64,000 nucleotides of DNA from Palsa-1447 sp964414785. GTDB taxonomy: Bacteria > Verrucomicrobiota > Verrucomicrobiia > Opitutales > Opitutaceae. The translations under genes were made by a program, and so were the position numbers. Every line of letters starts with the position of its first letter. The stretch's first letter is position 1. Where the stretch lies: positions 1-64,000 of the forward strand of contig CAYPXZ010000012.1 in NCBI GenBank assembly GCA_964414785.1, in the 5' to 3' direction. This document shows, one piece after another, positions 42,458 to 51,038 of this stretch. The notes under the pieces are model-generated. The model was not told where the DNA came from. It saw only the letters and a program-made list of their open reading frames with translations, and did not search any database.

Positions 42458-44851
42458 ATGCGATTCGGCCACTTCGACGACAACGCCCGCGAATACGTCA
42501 TCACACGCCCGGACACACCGCGGGCCTGGTCAAACTACCTCGGCTCGCGCCGGTACGGGGCGATCATCACGAACAACGCGGGGGGCTACAGCTTCACGCG
42601 TTCGCCGGCTTCCGGCCGGTTCATCCGCCATCGCTACAATTCCGTCCCGATGGACATGCCCGGGAGGCAATTCTACCTGCGGGACGCCCAGAGCGGCGAC
42701 TTCTGGTCGGCTGCCTGGCAGCCGGTCGGCAAGCCCCTGGACGAATACAAGACGACGACCCGGTTCGGCCTGGGCTACGCCGTCATAGAGAGCGAATGGC
42801 GCGGGATCCGCAGCGAGGCCACGTACTTCGTGCCGCTGGGCCAGGAGTTCGAGTACTGGCGGCTCAGGGTGACGAACACGGGGTCGAAGCCGCGCAAGCT
42901 GAACGTGTTTTCATTCTGCGAGTTCACGACGGAGTGGAACATCACCCAGGACACCTTCAACCTGCAGTACACCCAGTACATCTCGCAGGCCGACTGGAAG
43001 GACGGGTTCATCATCGCGTCCTCGTGCCGCCGCCTTCCGCCGGATACCGGCAACTTTGCGAACTGGGACCAGTCGCGCTGGTGGTGGATGACCCAGGTGG
43101 GGGGCGAAGTCGCGGGCTACGACTGCGACAGGGAGAAGTTTCTCGGGGTGTACCGGAGTTTTGACCGACCGGAGGTCGTCGAGGCCGGAGCGTGCAGGAA
43201 CAGCAGCCACCTCTCTGACAACGGCTGCGGCGCGATCCAGAGCAATCTCGAGCTGGCGCCCGGGGCCACGGCCGAGGTCATTGTGCTCCTGGGCATCGGA
43301 AGCGCGGCAAAGGCGGGACGGACTCGGAAGAGCTTCGGCAACGCCGAAACGTGCGACCGCGAATTGGCCAAGCTGAAGGGCCATTGGCACAAGCTCGTGG
43401 GAAAGCTCAGCGTGAAGACGCCCGACCCGGATTTTGACCACATGGCCAACGTCTGGGGCGCCTACAATGCCCTCATCTCATTCGAGTGGTCGCGCTCCTG
43501 CTCGCTCGTCTACACGGGGGACCAGCGCGACGGGTTCGGCTTTCGCGACACGGTGCAGGACATGATCGGCGTGGCGGGCATGATCCCGGACGACGTGAGG
43601 GACCGGATGGTGCTCATGCTCTCGGGCCAGGACGCGACGGGGGGGGCCCAGCCGGAGATTCGGCCCTGGTCGCACGCCCCGGGCAAGATGAAGCCCACCC
43701 CGGCGCACCACTACCGAAGCGACGACTGCCAGTGGTTCTTCAACGCGGTCCCGGTCTACGTCGCCGAGACGGGAGACATCGGCTTTTACGACGAGGTGGT
43801 GCCTTTTGCGGACAAGGGTCGCGCCACCGTGCTCGGGCACCTGCGCCGAGCGCTGGAGTTCAACTTGAAGCGGGTCGGGCGAAACGGGCTGCCGTGCGGG
43901 CTCCTTGCCGACTGGAACGACTGCCTGAAGCTTGGCTTCAAGGGGGAGTCCGTGTTCGTGGCGTTTCAGGTGCGTTACGGCCTGAACACCTATGCCGGGA
44001 TCGCCGAGCAGCTCGGCCGCCCGAAGGAGCGCAAATGGGCCCTCGCCGAGCTGGCCAAGCTTGATGCCAAGATCGCGAAGACCTGCTGGGACGGCTCGTG
44101 GTTCATCTGGGCGATCGGCGAGAAGGGCGAGGTCTTCGGCTCGAGGAAGTCCCGGGAGGGCAAGATTTACCTCAATACCCAATGCTGGGCCGTGCTCTCG
44201 GGGTCCGCCTCGCCCGCGCAGACGAAGCGCGCCCTGGAGTCGGTCCGCAAGCGGCTCGCCTGCGACTACGGCGTGGCCCTCTGCAACCCGCCTTTTGAGA
44301 AGACCTCCGTCGAGGTGATGCGCGCCGTGCTGTTCAACCCGGGCAACAAGGAGAACGGCGGCATCTTCAGCCACACCCAAAGCTGGATCGTCCTGGCGGA
44401 GATCGCGCGCGGCGCGGGAGACCAGGCCTACGCCTACTACCGCTCGTTCATGCCCGCTGCCCAGAATGACAGCGCGGAGATCCGGGAGATCGAGCCCTAC
44501 GTCCATTGCCAGAGCACCATCGCCCCGCCCTCGCCGAAGGCGGGGAGGTCCCGGATCCCGTGGCTCTCCGGCACGGCGTCGTGGGCTCATTACACGGCGA
44601 CCCACCACATCCTCGGCCTGCGACCGGAGATGGGGGGCCTGCGGATCGACCCCTGCATCCCCAAATCATGGCCTGGCTTCACGGCGGTGCGGGAATTCCG
44701 CGGAAAGACGCTCAACATCGAGGTGCGGAACCCCGCCGGCGTGTGCAGCGGGGTGAGGTCGCTGACGCTCGACGGGCGGCCCTTGGCCGGAAACATCGTC
44801 CCGGCCTCGGCGCTCCGGGACGGCGCGGTGATCGTGGCGGAGATGGGCTGA
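42458..44851 (+). CDS. GH94 glycoside phosphorylase (cellobiose/chitobiose phosphorylase-like)
   Basis: A 797-residue cytoplasmic phosphorylase. Its N terminus (MRFGHFDDNAREYVITRPDTPRAWSNYLGS) is the usual GH94 opening. The catalytic acid is D485 in LLADWNDCLK of the (alpha/alpha)6 barrel. ENGGIFSHTQSWIVLAE and LRPEMGGLRIDPCIPKSWPGF are family landmarks. It splits a beta-linked disaccharide with phosphate to a sugar 1-phosphate and a free sugar. Related enzymes use cellobiose, chitobiose, laminaribiose or other beta-glucosides, and the sequence alone does not settle which. The next gene is a GPH-type sugar transporter, so uptake and phosphorolysis of the disaccharide are linked. Confidence 0.92.
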   Translation: MRFGHFDDNAREYVITRPDTPRAWSNYLGSRRYGAIITNNAGGYSFTRSPASGRFIRHRYNSVPMDMPGRQFYLRDAQSGDFWSAAWQPVGKPLDEYKTTTRFGLGYAVIESEWRGIRSEATYFVPLGQEFEYWRLRVTNTGSKPRKLNVFSFCEFTTEWNITQDTFNLQYTQYISQADWKDGFIIASSCRRLPPDTGNFANWDQSRWWWMTQVGGEVAGYDCDREKFLGVYRSFDRPEVVEAGACRNSSHLSDNGCGAIQSNLELAPGATAEVIVLLGIGSAAKAGRTRKSFGNAETCDRELAKLKGHWHKLVGKLSVKTPDPDFDHMANVWGAYNALISFEWSRSCSLVYTGDQRDGFGFRDTVQDMIGVAGMIPDDVRDRMVLMLSGQDATGGAQPEIRPWSHAPGKMKPTPAHHYRSDDCQWFFNAVPVYVAETGDIGFYDEVVPFADKGRATVLGHLRRALEFNLKRVGRNGLPCGLLADWNDCLKLGFKGESVFVAFQVRYGLNTYAGIAEQLGRPKERKWALAELAKLDAKIAKTCWDGSWFIWAIGEKGEVFGSRKSREGKIYLNTQCWAVLSGSASPAQTKRALESVRKRLACDYGVALCNPPFEKTSVEVMRAVLFNPGNKENGGIFSHTQSWIVLAEIARGAGDQAYAYYRSFMPAAQNDSAEIREIEPYVHCQSTIAPPSPKAGRSRIPWLSGTASWAHYTATHHILGLRPEMGGLRIDPCIPKSWPGFTAVREFRGKTLNIEVRNPAGVCSGVRSLTLDGRPLAGNIVPASALRDGAVIVAEMG

Positions 44852-44858
44852 TGGCTGC

Positions 44859-44886
44859 GGGCGGGTTTTTCGCGACACACCCGCCC
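44859..44886 (+). other. Hairpin between the GH94 and transporter genes
   Basis: GGGCGGGT (44859-44866) and ACCCGCCC (44879-44886) form a perfect eight-base stem with a 12-base loop TTTTCGCGACAC. It lies in the 100-base gap after the phosphorylase stop. Because no T run follows, it may reduce read-through to the transporter or stabilise the phosphorylase message. Speculative. Confidence 0.4.
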
Positions 44887-44951
44887 CGTGATCTTGCCTG
44901 CGGGACCGGCCCGTGTACCCCTTGACCCGACGCGGGCATCCTAACCCCCCA

Positions 44952-46292
44952 ATGGAAACTCCCCAACTCTCCGCCCGGGAAAAGATCGGCTATGGCCTCG
45001 GCGACGCCGCCAGCCACATCGTCTTCGACAATGTCATGTTCTACATGGCCTTCTTCTACACGGACGTGTTCCGGCTCCCTGCGGCGTTCGTGGGGAGCAT
45101 ATTCCTGATGGCGCGGGGCCTGGATGCGGTGAGCGACCCCGTGATGGGATGGCTGGCCGACCGCACGCGCTCACGATGGGGGAAGTTCCGCCCCTACATC
45201 CTGTGGGGGGCCGTGCCCTTCGGGCTGAGCTGCGTGCTGGCGTACACGACCCCCAACCTCGGGGTGACCGGGAAGATGATATTCGCTGGGGCGACCTACA
45301 CGCTGATGACCCTCATGTACACCATCGTGAACATCCCCTATTGCGCGCTGGGCGGCGTCATCACGGCGGACGAGAACCAGCGCATATCGCTCCAGTCCTA
45401 CCGCTTCGTCCTGGCGACCGCGGGCGGCATGCTCAGCACGGTCTTGATGGTGCCGCTCGCGGGCTGGATCGGGGGGACAGACAAGGCGGCGGGATACCAG
45501 GGCGCGATCGCCCTTCTCGCGGTCGTGGCCGCCGCGATGCTGGTCGCCTGCTTCGCCACCACCCGGGAGCGGGTCCTTCCCCGCCTGGGAGAGGCCACGT
45601 CATTCTGGTCGGATGCGAAGGACATCGTCGGCAACGACCAATGGCGCGTCGTCGGGGGCCTGACTCTCCTGAACATCCTCGGGGTCGCCACCCGGGGAGG
45701 CGCGATGATGTACTACGTGACGTACATCATGGGGCAGGCCGGCCTGTTCACGGCCTTCCTGGCCACGTACTCCGTGGGCAACATCATCGGGTGCCTCCTC
45801 ACCAAGCCGCTCACCGACCGCATGTGCAAGGTGAGCGTCTACATCAGGACCAATGTTGCGCTCGCCGTCCTGAGCGCCGCCATGTTCTTCGTCCCGCTGC
45901 GGCAGAACGCGGTCATGTTCGCCCTCATCTTCGTGATAGGACTCCTCCACCAGATGATCACGCCGATCCAGTGGGTCATGATGTCCGACACCGTGGACTA
46001 TGGGGAATGGAAGTTCGGCAAGCGCCTCACCGGAATCAGCTTCGCCGGCACGCTCTTCGTGTTGAAGCTGGGCCTGGCGCTGAGCGGCGCCGTCATCGGA
46101 TGGGCCCTCGCCGCGTTCGGCTATGTCTCGGGCGGGGCGACGCAGGCCCCGGCGACCCAGGTGTGCATCGTAGCGCTCTTCACGCTCTTCCCGTGCGCCT
46201 GCTACGGGATCAGCGCCCTGGTCGCGCGGAAATACCGACTGCGCCAGGCGGAGATGAAGGCGATCGCGCTTGCGCTGGGCGGCGGAGCCTAG
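44952..46292 (+). CDS. GPH-family (glycoside-pentoside-hexuronide) cation symporter
   Basis: A 446-residue inner-membrane protein with 12 predicted helices of the LacS/MelB/XylP type. The N-terminal EKIGYGLGDAASHIVFDNVMFYMAFFYTDVF and the loop DAVSDPVMGWLADRTRSRWGKFRPYILWG are GPH signatures, the latter including the D-P-x-x-G and R-W-G-K-F-R-P motifs. It would import a disaccharide or glycoside together with a cation. The position right after a GH94 phosphorylase makes the disaccharide substrate of that enzyme the likely cargo. The start at METPQLSAREKIG is preferred; the open frame extends 13 codons upstream. Confidence 0.92.
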   Translation: METPQLSAREKIGYGLGDAASHIVFDNVMFYMAFFYTDVFRLPAAFVGSIFLMARGLDAVSDPVMGWLADRTRSRWGKFRPYILWGAVPFGLSCVLAYTTPNLGVTGKMIFAGATYTLMTLMYTIVNIPYCALGGVITADENQRISLQSYRFVLATAGGMLSTVLMVPLAGWIGGTDKAAGYQGAIALLAVVAAAMLVACFATTRERVLPRLGEATSFWSDAKDIVGNDQWRVVGGLTLLNILGVATRGGAMMYYVTYIMGQAGLFTAFLATYSVGNIIGCLLTKPLTDRMCKVSVYIRTNVALAVLSAAMFFVPLRQNAVMFALIFVIGLLHQMITPIQWVMMSDTVDYGEWKFGKRLTGISFAGTLFVLKLGLALSGAVIGWALAAFGYVSGGATQAPATQVCIVALFTLFPCACYGISALVARKYRLRQAEMKAIALALGGGA

Positions 46293-46310
46293 CGGACCCG
46301 GAAGCGGGTG

Positions 46311-48158
46311 CTAGGGCGCCTCGACCAGGGCTATCTCGAAGGGGAGGAGCTTCAGGGCGACATCGGTCTCATGCCTCGCCCCGGCGCCGTCGCCCTCGTC
46401 CACATGCGTGACCGCCAGGTCCTTTCCGCGCACCCTCTCGGTCCAACCCTTCAGCGGCGCGGCCGCCGGGAGGCGAAGCGAGACCTTTGCCGGACGCTCG
46501 CTCATGTTATAGAGGACGTACTGGCGGCTTCCGAAGGGGTAGAGCGCGACGCCCCCGGGGCCGAGGAGGCGCACGCCAAGCTCGTCGACGAAGCAGAGGC
46601 GGATCGAGTTGAGCACTTCCTCCGGCAGCCGCTGGAGGTCGTAGGAATTCTCGGGCAGGTTGAGGGCGTCGACCTGGCCCTCCAGGTAGGGGCTCCTCAA
46701 GAGGACGCCGAAGTCCCCATCCTCGCGGATGAGCCCGACGTCGCGGGCGTAGGGCCACGTGGACAGCTCGATCCTCGGGAAGGTGAAGGGCCTACCGGCG
46801 TCCACGGGCTTGGTTTCCCACAGGCCGTCGTGCACGCGGAAGGTCGGCGAGGTCACGGTGCCGGCCCCGTTGATCACGTTGAACACGCGGCCGAGCTCGC
46901 TTCCTCGGATCTCGCCGAGGAGGGGCCACGTCAGGAAGACCTCCTTGCCGCCCCTAACCCGGGCAACGAGCTCGTCGGCGATCTTGGGGTCGCGCAGCGA
47001 GTGCTTCGTGAAGATCGCGTCCTTGGCGTCCGCGGGAAAGCTCGTGCGCGGGTCCATCGGCAGCCCGATCATGCCTAGGTACCCGAATATGTTGTATTCG
47101 CCGACGGAGCCCAGGGGAAGGTGGATGGGGATGCCCCGGGAGGGTCCGTCGATCATCCCGGCAACGCGGTCGAATTCCGGCATCACCTCGGCCAGCCGTG
47201 GAAAGTTGGACGCGGACGCGGCGGGCGGGTGGAGCACTCCGGCGCACCAGAAGATGATCTCCGGGGCGCGCCCGAGGACCGCCTGCCACACCTCCGCGAC
47301 GAAGTCGTTGTCGGAGCCCTCCATGCCGTAGTTGTCGAGCCACGCGCTGCGCCATTTGGCGCCCGCGTTGCCGCCTATCCACCTCTGGTACACGTAGCCC
47401 GAGTAGGTCGGGATGTGCTGGTCCTGGGTGGTCGGCTGCCGTGTCTCGATTCCCACGCTCACGGCGTCGAACTGCGGCGTCTGCCGGGCGACGTCGTAGC
47501 CGTTCTGCCGGTGCCCCTCGTACCAGTTGGGGTACTTGATGATGACCTTGACCGCCGGGTTCACCTTCTTTGCCGCGTCGATCAGGTGTATCTTGGACTG
47601 CTCGGCCACGAGGCGGCTGCGATAGTCGGCCCAAGAGTCCGCCCCGCGGCCCTCGACGCACTTGGCGCAGGTGCAGGTCGTGAAGAGCCAGTCGTCCACG
47701 ATGATCTCGTCGAAGACCTGCGCGAGCACGCGCACCTTGGCCTCCAGGAGGGCCATGTCCTTCGGGTTGTTGTAGCAGAGGGGGCCGTTTTCCGATGCCG
47801 GCACGACCGCGCCGGATACCTCGAGGCCCTGGGCCCTGAGATCGGCGGCGATCTCGCGAAGCATCGCCACGGCGCCCGGGTCGCCGGTTCCGTTCTCGAG
47901 GTAAACCTTCGAGAGGCGCAGGGGCGCGAAGTAGGCGAGAGCCGCCTTCCGGTCCCCGGCCTTCTTGAGGAGATTCTCGACGTCCTCCCCGGTGCAGAAG
48001 AGCGCCGTCTTGATGTGGGCCCAGCGGGCGGAGGGGACCGGCGCGTCGGCCGGCATCGCCCTCGAGACAAGGGAAAGGGCGCAGCAGGCTGCGGCGATCG
48101 CGAGGGTGCGGCCTGGCAGCCGCTTGGGGTAGAGTCGGGCCTTCGGGGAGGTGGGCAT
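46311..48158 (-). CDS. Secreted barrel-like protein, unassigned family
   Basis: A 615-residue exported protein (signal region LAIAAACCALSLVSRAMPA). The first 370 residues look like a (beta/alpha)8 glycosidase-type barrel: RLSKVYLENGTG, IAADLRAQGLEVSGAVVPAS, FDEIIVDDWLFTTCTCAKCVEGRGADSW and VKVIIKYPNWYEGHRQNGYDVA. A C-x-C-x-x-C cluster (CTCAKC) near residue 162 is a metal- or disulfide-like feature also seen in such sequences. A C-terminal beta-rich part resembles trailing beta-galactosidase or GH domains (VGLIREDGDFGVLLRSPYLEGQVDALNLPENSYDLQRLP). I cannot name a GH family. It converges on the GPH transporter, and its substrate could be related. Confidence 0.65.
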   Translation of the reverse strand: MPTSPKARLYPKRLPGRTLAIAAACCALSLVSRAMPADAPVPSARWAHIKTALFCTGEDVENLLKKAGDRKAALAYFAPLRLSKVYLENGTGDPGAVAMLREIAADLRAQGLEVSGAVVPASENGPLCYNNPKDMALLEAKVRVLAQVFDEIIVDDWLFTTCTCAKCVEGRGADSWADYRSRLVAEQSKIHLIDAAKKVNPAVKVIIKYPNWYEGHRQNGYDVARQTPQFDAVSVGIETRQPTTQDQHIPTYSGYVYQRWIGGNAGAKWRSAWLDNYGMEGSDNDFVAEVWQAVLGRAPEIIFWCAGVLHPPAASASNFPRLAEVMPEFDRVAGMIDGPSRGIPIHLPLGSVGEYNIFGYLGMIGLPMDPRTSFPADAKDAIFTKHSLRDPKIADELVARVRGGKEVFLTWPLLGEIRGSELGRVFNVINGAGTVTSPTFRVHDGLWETKPVDAGRPFTFPRIELSTWPYARDVGLIREDGDFGVLLRSPYLEGQVDALNLPENSYDLQRLPEEVLNSIRLCFVDELGVRLLGPGGVALYPFGSRQYVLYNMSERPAKVSLRLPAAAPLKGWTERVRGKDLAVTHVDEGDGAGARHETDVALKLLPFEIALVEAP

Positions 48159-48362
48159 TTCCGGATGGGGCAGGGGGTTTGGTGTGCGCGGGCGGCCGTT
48201 ATTCTCGAGGGGGTGGCCCCGTCCGCGCCCGATGCGGCCGGGGAGCGGTCACGCTCTCCGTGGCCGCCGCGATTGTCAAATGCGCCGGCGCGGGAAAATC
48301 TCGGTCGTGAGGAATCAAAGATTCGTGTTGGTGAGGCCGCTCGATCTAGGATGGTCGCTTAA

Positions 48363-49010
48363 ATGTCCACATTCCGCACGTTCCTCTTCGACCTCGACGG
48401 CACCCTCATCGACCACTTCAAGGCCATCCACCGGAGCTACGCCTACACGCTTCCGAGGATGGGGCTGCCAGAGCCCACGCCGCAGCAGGTGCGCGACGCC
48501 ATCGGCGGAGGCCTTGAGAACGCCTTGTCCAGGTTCGTGCCCAAGGACCGGATAGAGGAAACCGTAAAGGTTTACAGGGAGTACTGGAACCGGACGATGC
48601 TCGACGACGTCGAGGCCATGCCCGGCGCGCTGGCTCTCCTCAAGAAGCTCAAGGCGCAGGGCGCCGCGCTCGGCGTCCTGACAAACAAGGTGGGGCCGTC
48701 GTCGCGGCTCGTATGCGAGAAGCTAGGGTTCTCAGCCTTCCTTTCCGCCACGATCGGGGCCGGCGACACCGCCTGGCTCAAGCCCCAGCGCGAGCTCACG
48801 CTCCACGCGCTCGCCCTCCTCGGCGGCTCTCCCGAATCCGCCCTCCTGGTGGGCGACTCGCCCTTCGACATCGAGGCGGCGCATAACTGCGGGCTTACCA
48901 GCTGGGTGGTCACGACCGGCACGCATTCCGCCGAGGAGCTGCGCGAGGCGCGCGCGGACGCCGTGTTCCCCGACCTTGTGGTGATGGCCGAAAAGCTCGG
49001 TCCCGGCTGA
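48363..49010 (+). CDS. HAD-superfamily phosphatase (phosphoglycolate phosphatase-like)
   Basis: A 215-residue HAD hydrolase. All motifs are present: I (FLFDLDGTLID, nucleophile Asp and second Asp), II (LGVLTNK), III (the Lys in WLKPQRE) and IV (ALLVGDSPFDIEAA). A cap of about 70 residues follows motif I, as in phosphoglycolate and pyrophosphatase-type enzymes. Substrate is unknown; phosphoglycolate, phosphorylated sugars or a pyrophosphate are all possible. It stands alone between divergent or convergent neighbours. Confidence 0.88.
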   Translation: MSTFRTFLFDLDGTLIDHFKAIHRSYAYTLPRMGLPEPTPQQVRDAIGGGLENALSRFVPKDRIEETVKVYREYWNRTMLDDVEAMPGALALLKKLKAQGAALGVLTNKVGPSSRLVCEKLGFSAFLSATIGAGDTAWLKPQRELTLHALALLGGSPESALLVGDSPFDIEAAHNCGLTSWVVTTGTHSAEELREARADAVFPDLVVMAEKLGPG

Positions 49011-49035
49011 GGCCCTTACCCAGGGCGAGGCGCCA

Positions 49036-50034
49036 TCAGAGGTCGTAGTGGCAGGAGACCGTGTGCGAGGGCCGACCGGCCGAAGCGGTCTCGCGCAGCG
49101 CAGGCACCTCGGTCTTGCAGCGATCCGTCGCGTGCGGGCAGCGGGGATGGAAGGGGCAGCCGGGGGGAGGATTTATGGGAGAGGGAAGGTCCCCGGTGAT
49201 GGTCGCGCGCTTGAGCTTCCTGGCCGACGGGTCGGGTACCGGGATCGCCGACTGAAGGGCCCTCGTGTAGGGATGGAGCGGGTTGGCGTGGATCTCCTCC
49301 GACTCACCCAGCTCGACGATGCGGCCGAGGTACATGACGGCGATGCGGTCGGAGACATGCTTCACGATCGCAAGATTGTGAGCGATGAAGAGGTAGGAGA
49401 GCCCGAGCTCGCGCTGTAGGTCTAGGATCAGGTTGAGCACCTGGCTCTGGATCGAGACATCGAGGGCGGAGACGGGCTCGTCGCAGATGACAAGGCTCGG
49501 GTGGAGCGCAAGGGCGCGCGCGATGCCGATGCGCTGGCGCTGTCCGCCGGAGAATTCGAACGGGTAGCGGCGGCCGGAGTCGGGATCGAGGCCGACCTTC
49601 GCCAGGAGCTCGGAAACGCGGTGGGCCCGGTCGGCGGAGGTCCCGATTCCGTGGATAATGAACGGCTCGGCCAGGAGCTCGCCCACGGTGTGTCGGGCGT
49701 TGAGCGACTCGGTCGGGTCCTGGAAGATGACCTGGAGGCGCCGCCGGAAGGGCTTCAGCTGCCTCCTGTCGAGCGGGGCAAGGTCGCGTCCCTCGAAATG
49801 GACGCTTCCCGAGGTGGGGCGCAGGAGGCGGGCAATGGTCTTCCCCAGGGTCGATTTGCCGCAGCCGGACTCGCCCACAAGGCCCAGGGTCTCGCCCTCC
49901 CGGAGCGAGAAGCTCACTCCGTCCACCGCCTTGTTGGTCGCGACGGACTTGAGGAACACGCCGCCCTTGACCGGGAAGTGCGTCTTCAGGTCGCGGACCT
50001 CGAGCAGCGGGGGGGCTGGTTCGGCGGCAGGCAT
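49036..50034 (-). CDS. Peptide ABC transporter ATP-binding protein (OppF/DppF-like)
   Basis: A 332-residue ABC ATPase. Walker A GLVGESGCGKSTL, signature FSGGQRQRIGIARAL and Walker B LVICDEPVSALD are intact. The C-terminal oligopeptide-transporter extension (PINPPPGCPFHPRCPHATDRCKTEVP) carries the four-Cys motif that binds an Fe-S cluster in related ATPases. It powers peptide import with the partner ATPase. The start overlaps the stop of the preceding gene (TGATG). Last gene of a five-gene operon. Confidence 0.93.
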   Translation of the reverse strand: MPAAEPAPPLLEVRDLKTHFPVKGGVFLKSVATNKAVDGVSFSLREGETLGLVGESGCGKSTLGKTIARLLRPTSGSVHFEGRDLAPLDRRQLKPFRRRLQVIFQDPTESLNARHTVGELLAEPFIIHGIGTSADRAHRVSELLAKVGLDPDSGRRYPFEFSGGQRQRIGIARALALHPSLVICDEPVSALDVSIQSQVLNLILDLQRELGLSYLFIAHNLAIVKHVSDRIAVMYLGRIVELGESEEIHANPLHPYTRALQSAIPVPDPSARKLKRATITGDLPSPINPPPGCPFHPRCPHATDRCKTEVPALRETASAGRPSHTVSCHYDL

Positions 50035-51023
50035 CAGGGTAGGTCGGGGATCTCGCGCCAGCGCAGGCAGGCCGCATCGTGGCCCTCGGAGACGCGCTCA
50101 AGGGGGGGCGCCGCCTCGGCGCAGCGGTCCTGGCGGTAGGGGCAGCGGTTCTGGAACCGGCATCCGGGTGGAAGGTTGCGAAGGCTCGGGACCATGCCGT
50201 CGATCACGGGCAGCCGTGTCTTGTGCGGGCTGTCGAGGCGCGGGATGGAGGCGAGGAGGCCGCGCGTGTACGGGTGGCGCGGGCTGGCGAAGATGCCGGC
50301 CACAGGACCCTGCTCGGCGATCCTGCCGGCGTACATGACCGCGACGTCGTCGCACATCTCGGCGATCACCCCGAGGTCGTGGGTGATCAGGAGCACCGCC
50401 ATCCCCATCTCCCGCTGGAGATCCCTTATCAGGTCGAGGATCTGCGCCTGGATCGTGACGTCGAGGGCGGTCGTGGGCTCGTCGGCGATCAGCAGCTTCG
50501 GATGGCAAGCGAGCGCCATCGCAATCACGACGCGCTGGCGCATCCCGCCTGAGAGATGGTGGGGGTACTCCGCGAGCCGGATCTCGGGCGAGGGCAGGCC
50601 GACTCGTCCGAGCATCGCGACCGCGCGGCGGGAGGCCTCCTGCTTGGTCATGTTCTCGTGGGTGCGGTACACCTCGGAGAGCTGCCGGCCGATCGTGTGC
50701 ACGGGGTTGAGCGCGGTCATGGGCTCCTGGAACACCATGCCGATGCGCCCCCCGCGGATGCGCTGCATTTCCTCGATGGGCAGCGCGAGAAGGTTTCTTC
50801 CCTCGAACACGATCTCGCCGCCGAGGATCCTTCCTGCGGGCTGGGGGAGGAGCCGCATGAGCGAGAGCGCTGTCACGCTCTTCCCGCATCCGGATTCGCC
50901 TACGAGCCCGAGAGTGCTGCCCGGGGCGATGTCAAAGCTCACGCCGTCAACGGCGCCCAGGAGCCCGTCGTCAGTGTCAAACCCCACGGAGAGGCGGCGG
51001 ACGCTAAGCAGCGGTTCGATCAC
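50034..51023 (-). CDS. Peptide ABC transporter ATP-binding protein (OppD/DppD-like)
   Basis: A 329-residue ABC ATPase paired with the one downstream. Walker A GLVGESGCGKSVTALSL, signature LSGGMRQRVVIAMAL and Walker B LLIADEPTTALDV are all present. The C-terminal part NLPPGCRFQNRCPYRQDRCAEAAPP is the Opp/Dpp Cys-rich tail. It lies 15 bases after the binding-protein gene and overlaps the second ATPase by one base. In YejABEF systems the two ATPase halves are fused as YejF; here they are separate. Confidence 0.93.
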   Translation of the reverse strand: MIEPLLSVRRLSVGFDTDDGLLGAVDGVSFDIAPGSTLGLVGESGCGKSVTALSLMRLLPQPAGRILGGEIVFEGRNLLALPIEEMQRIRGGRIGMVFQEPMTALNPVHTIGRQLSEVYRTHENMTKQEASRRAVAMLGRVGLPSPEIRLAEYPHHLSGGMRQRVVIAMALACHPKLLIADEPTTALDVTIQAQILDLIRDLQREMGMAVLLITHDLGVIAEMCDDVAVMYAGRIAEQGPVAGIFASPRHPYTRGLLASIPRLDSPHKTRLPVIDGMVPSLRNLPPGCRFQNRCPYRQDRCAEAAPPLERVSEGHDAACLRWREIPDLP

Positions 51024-51038
51024 GGGCTAGAGGGAGCC

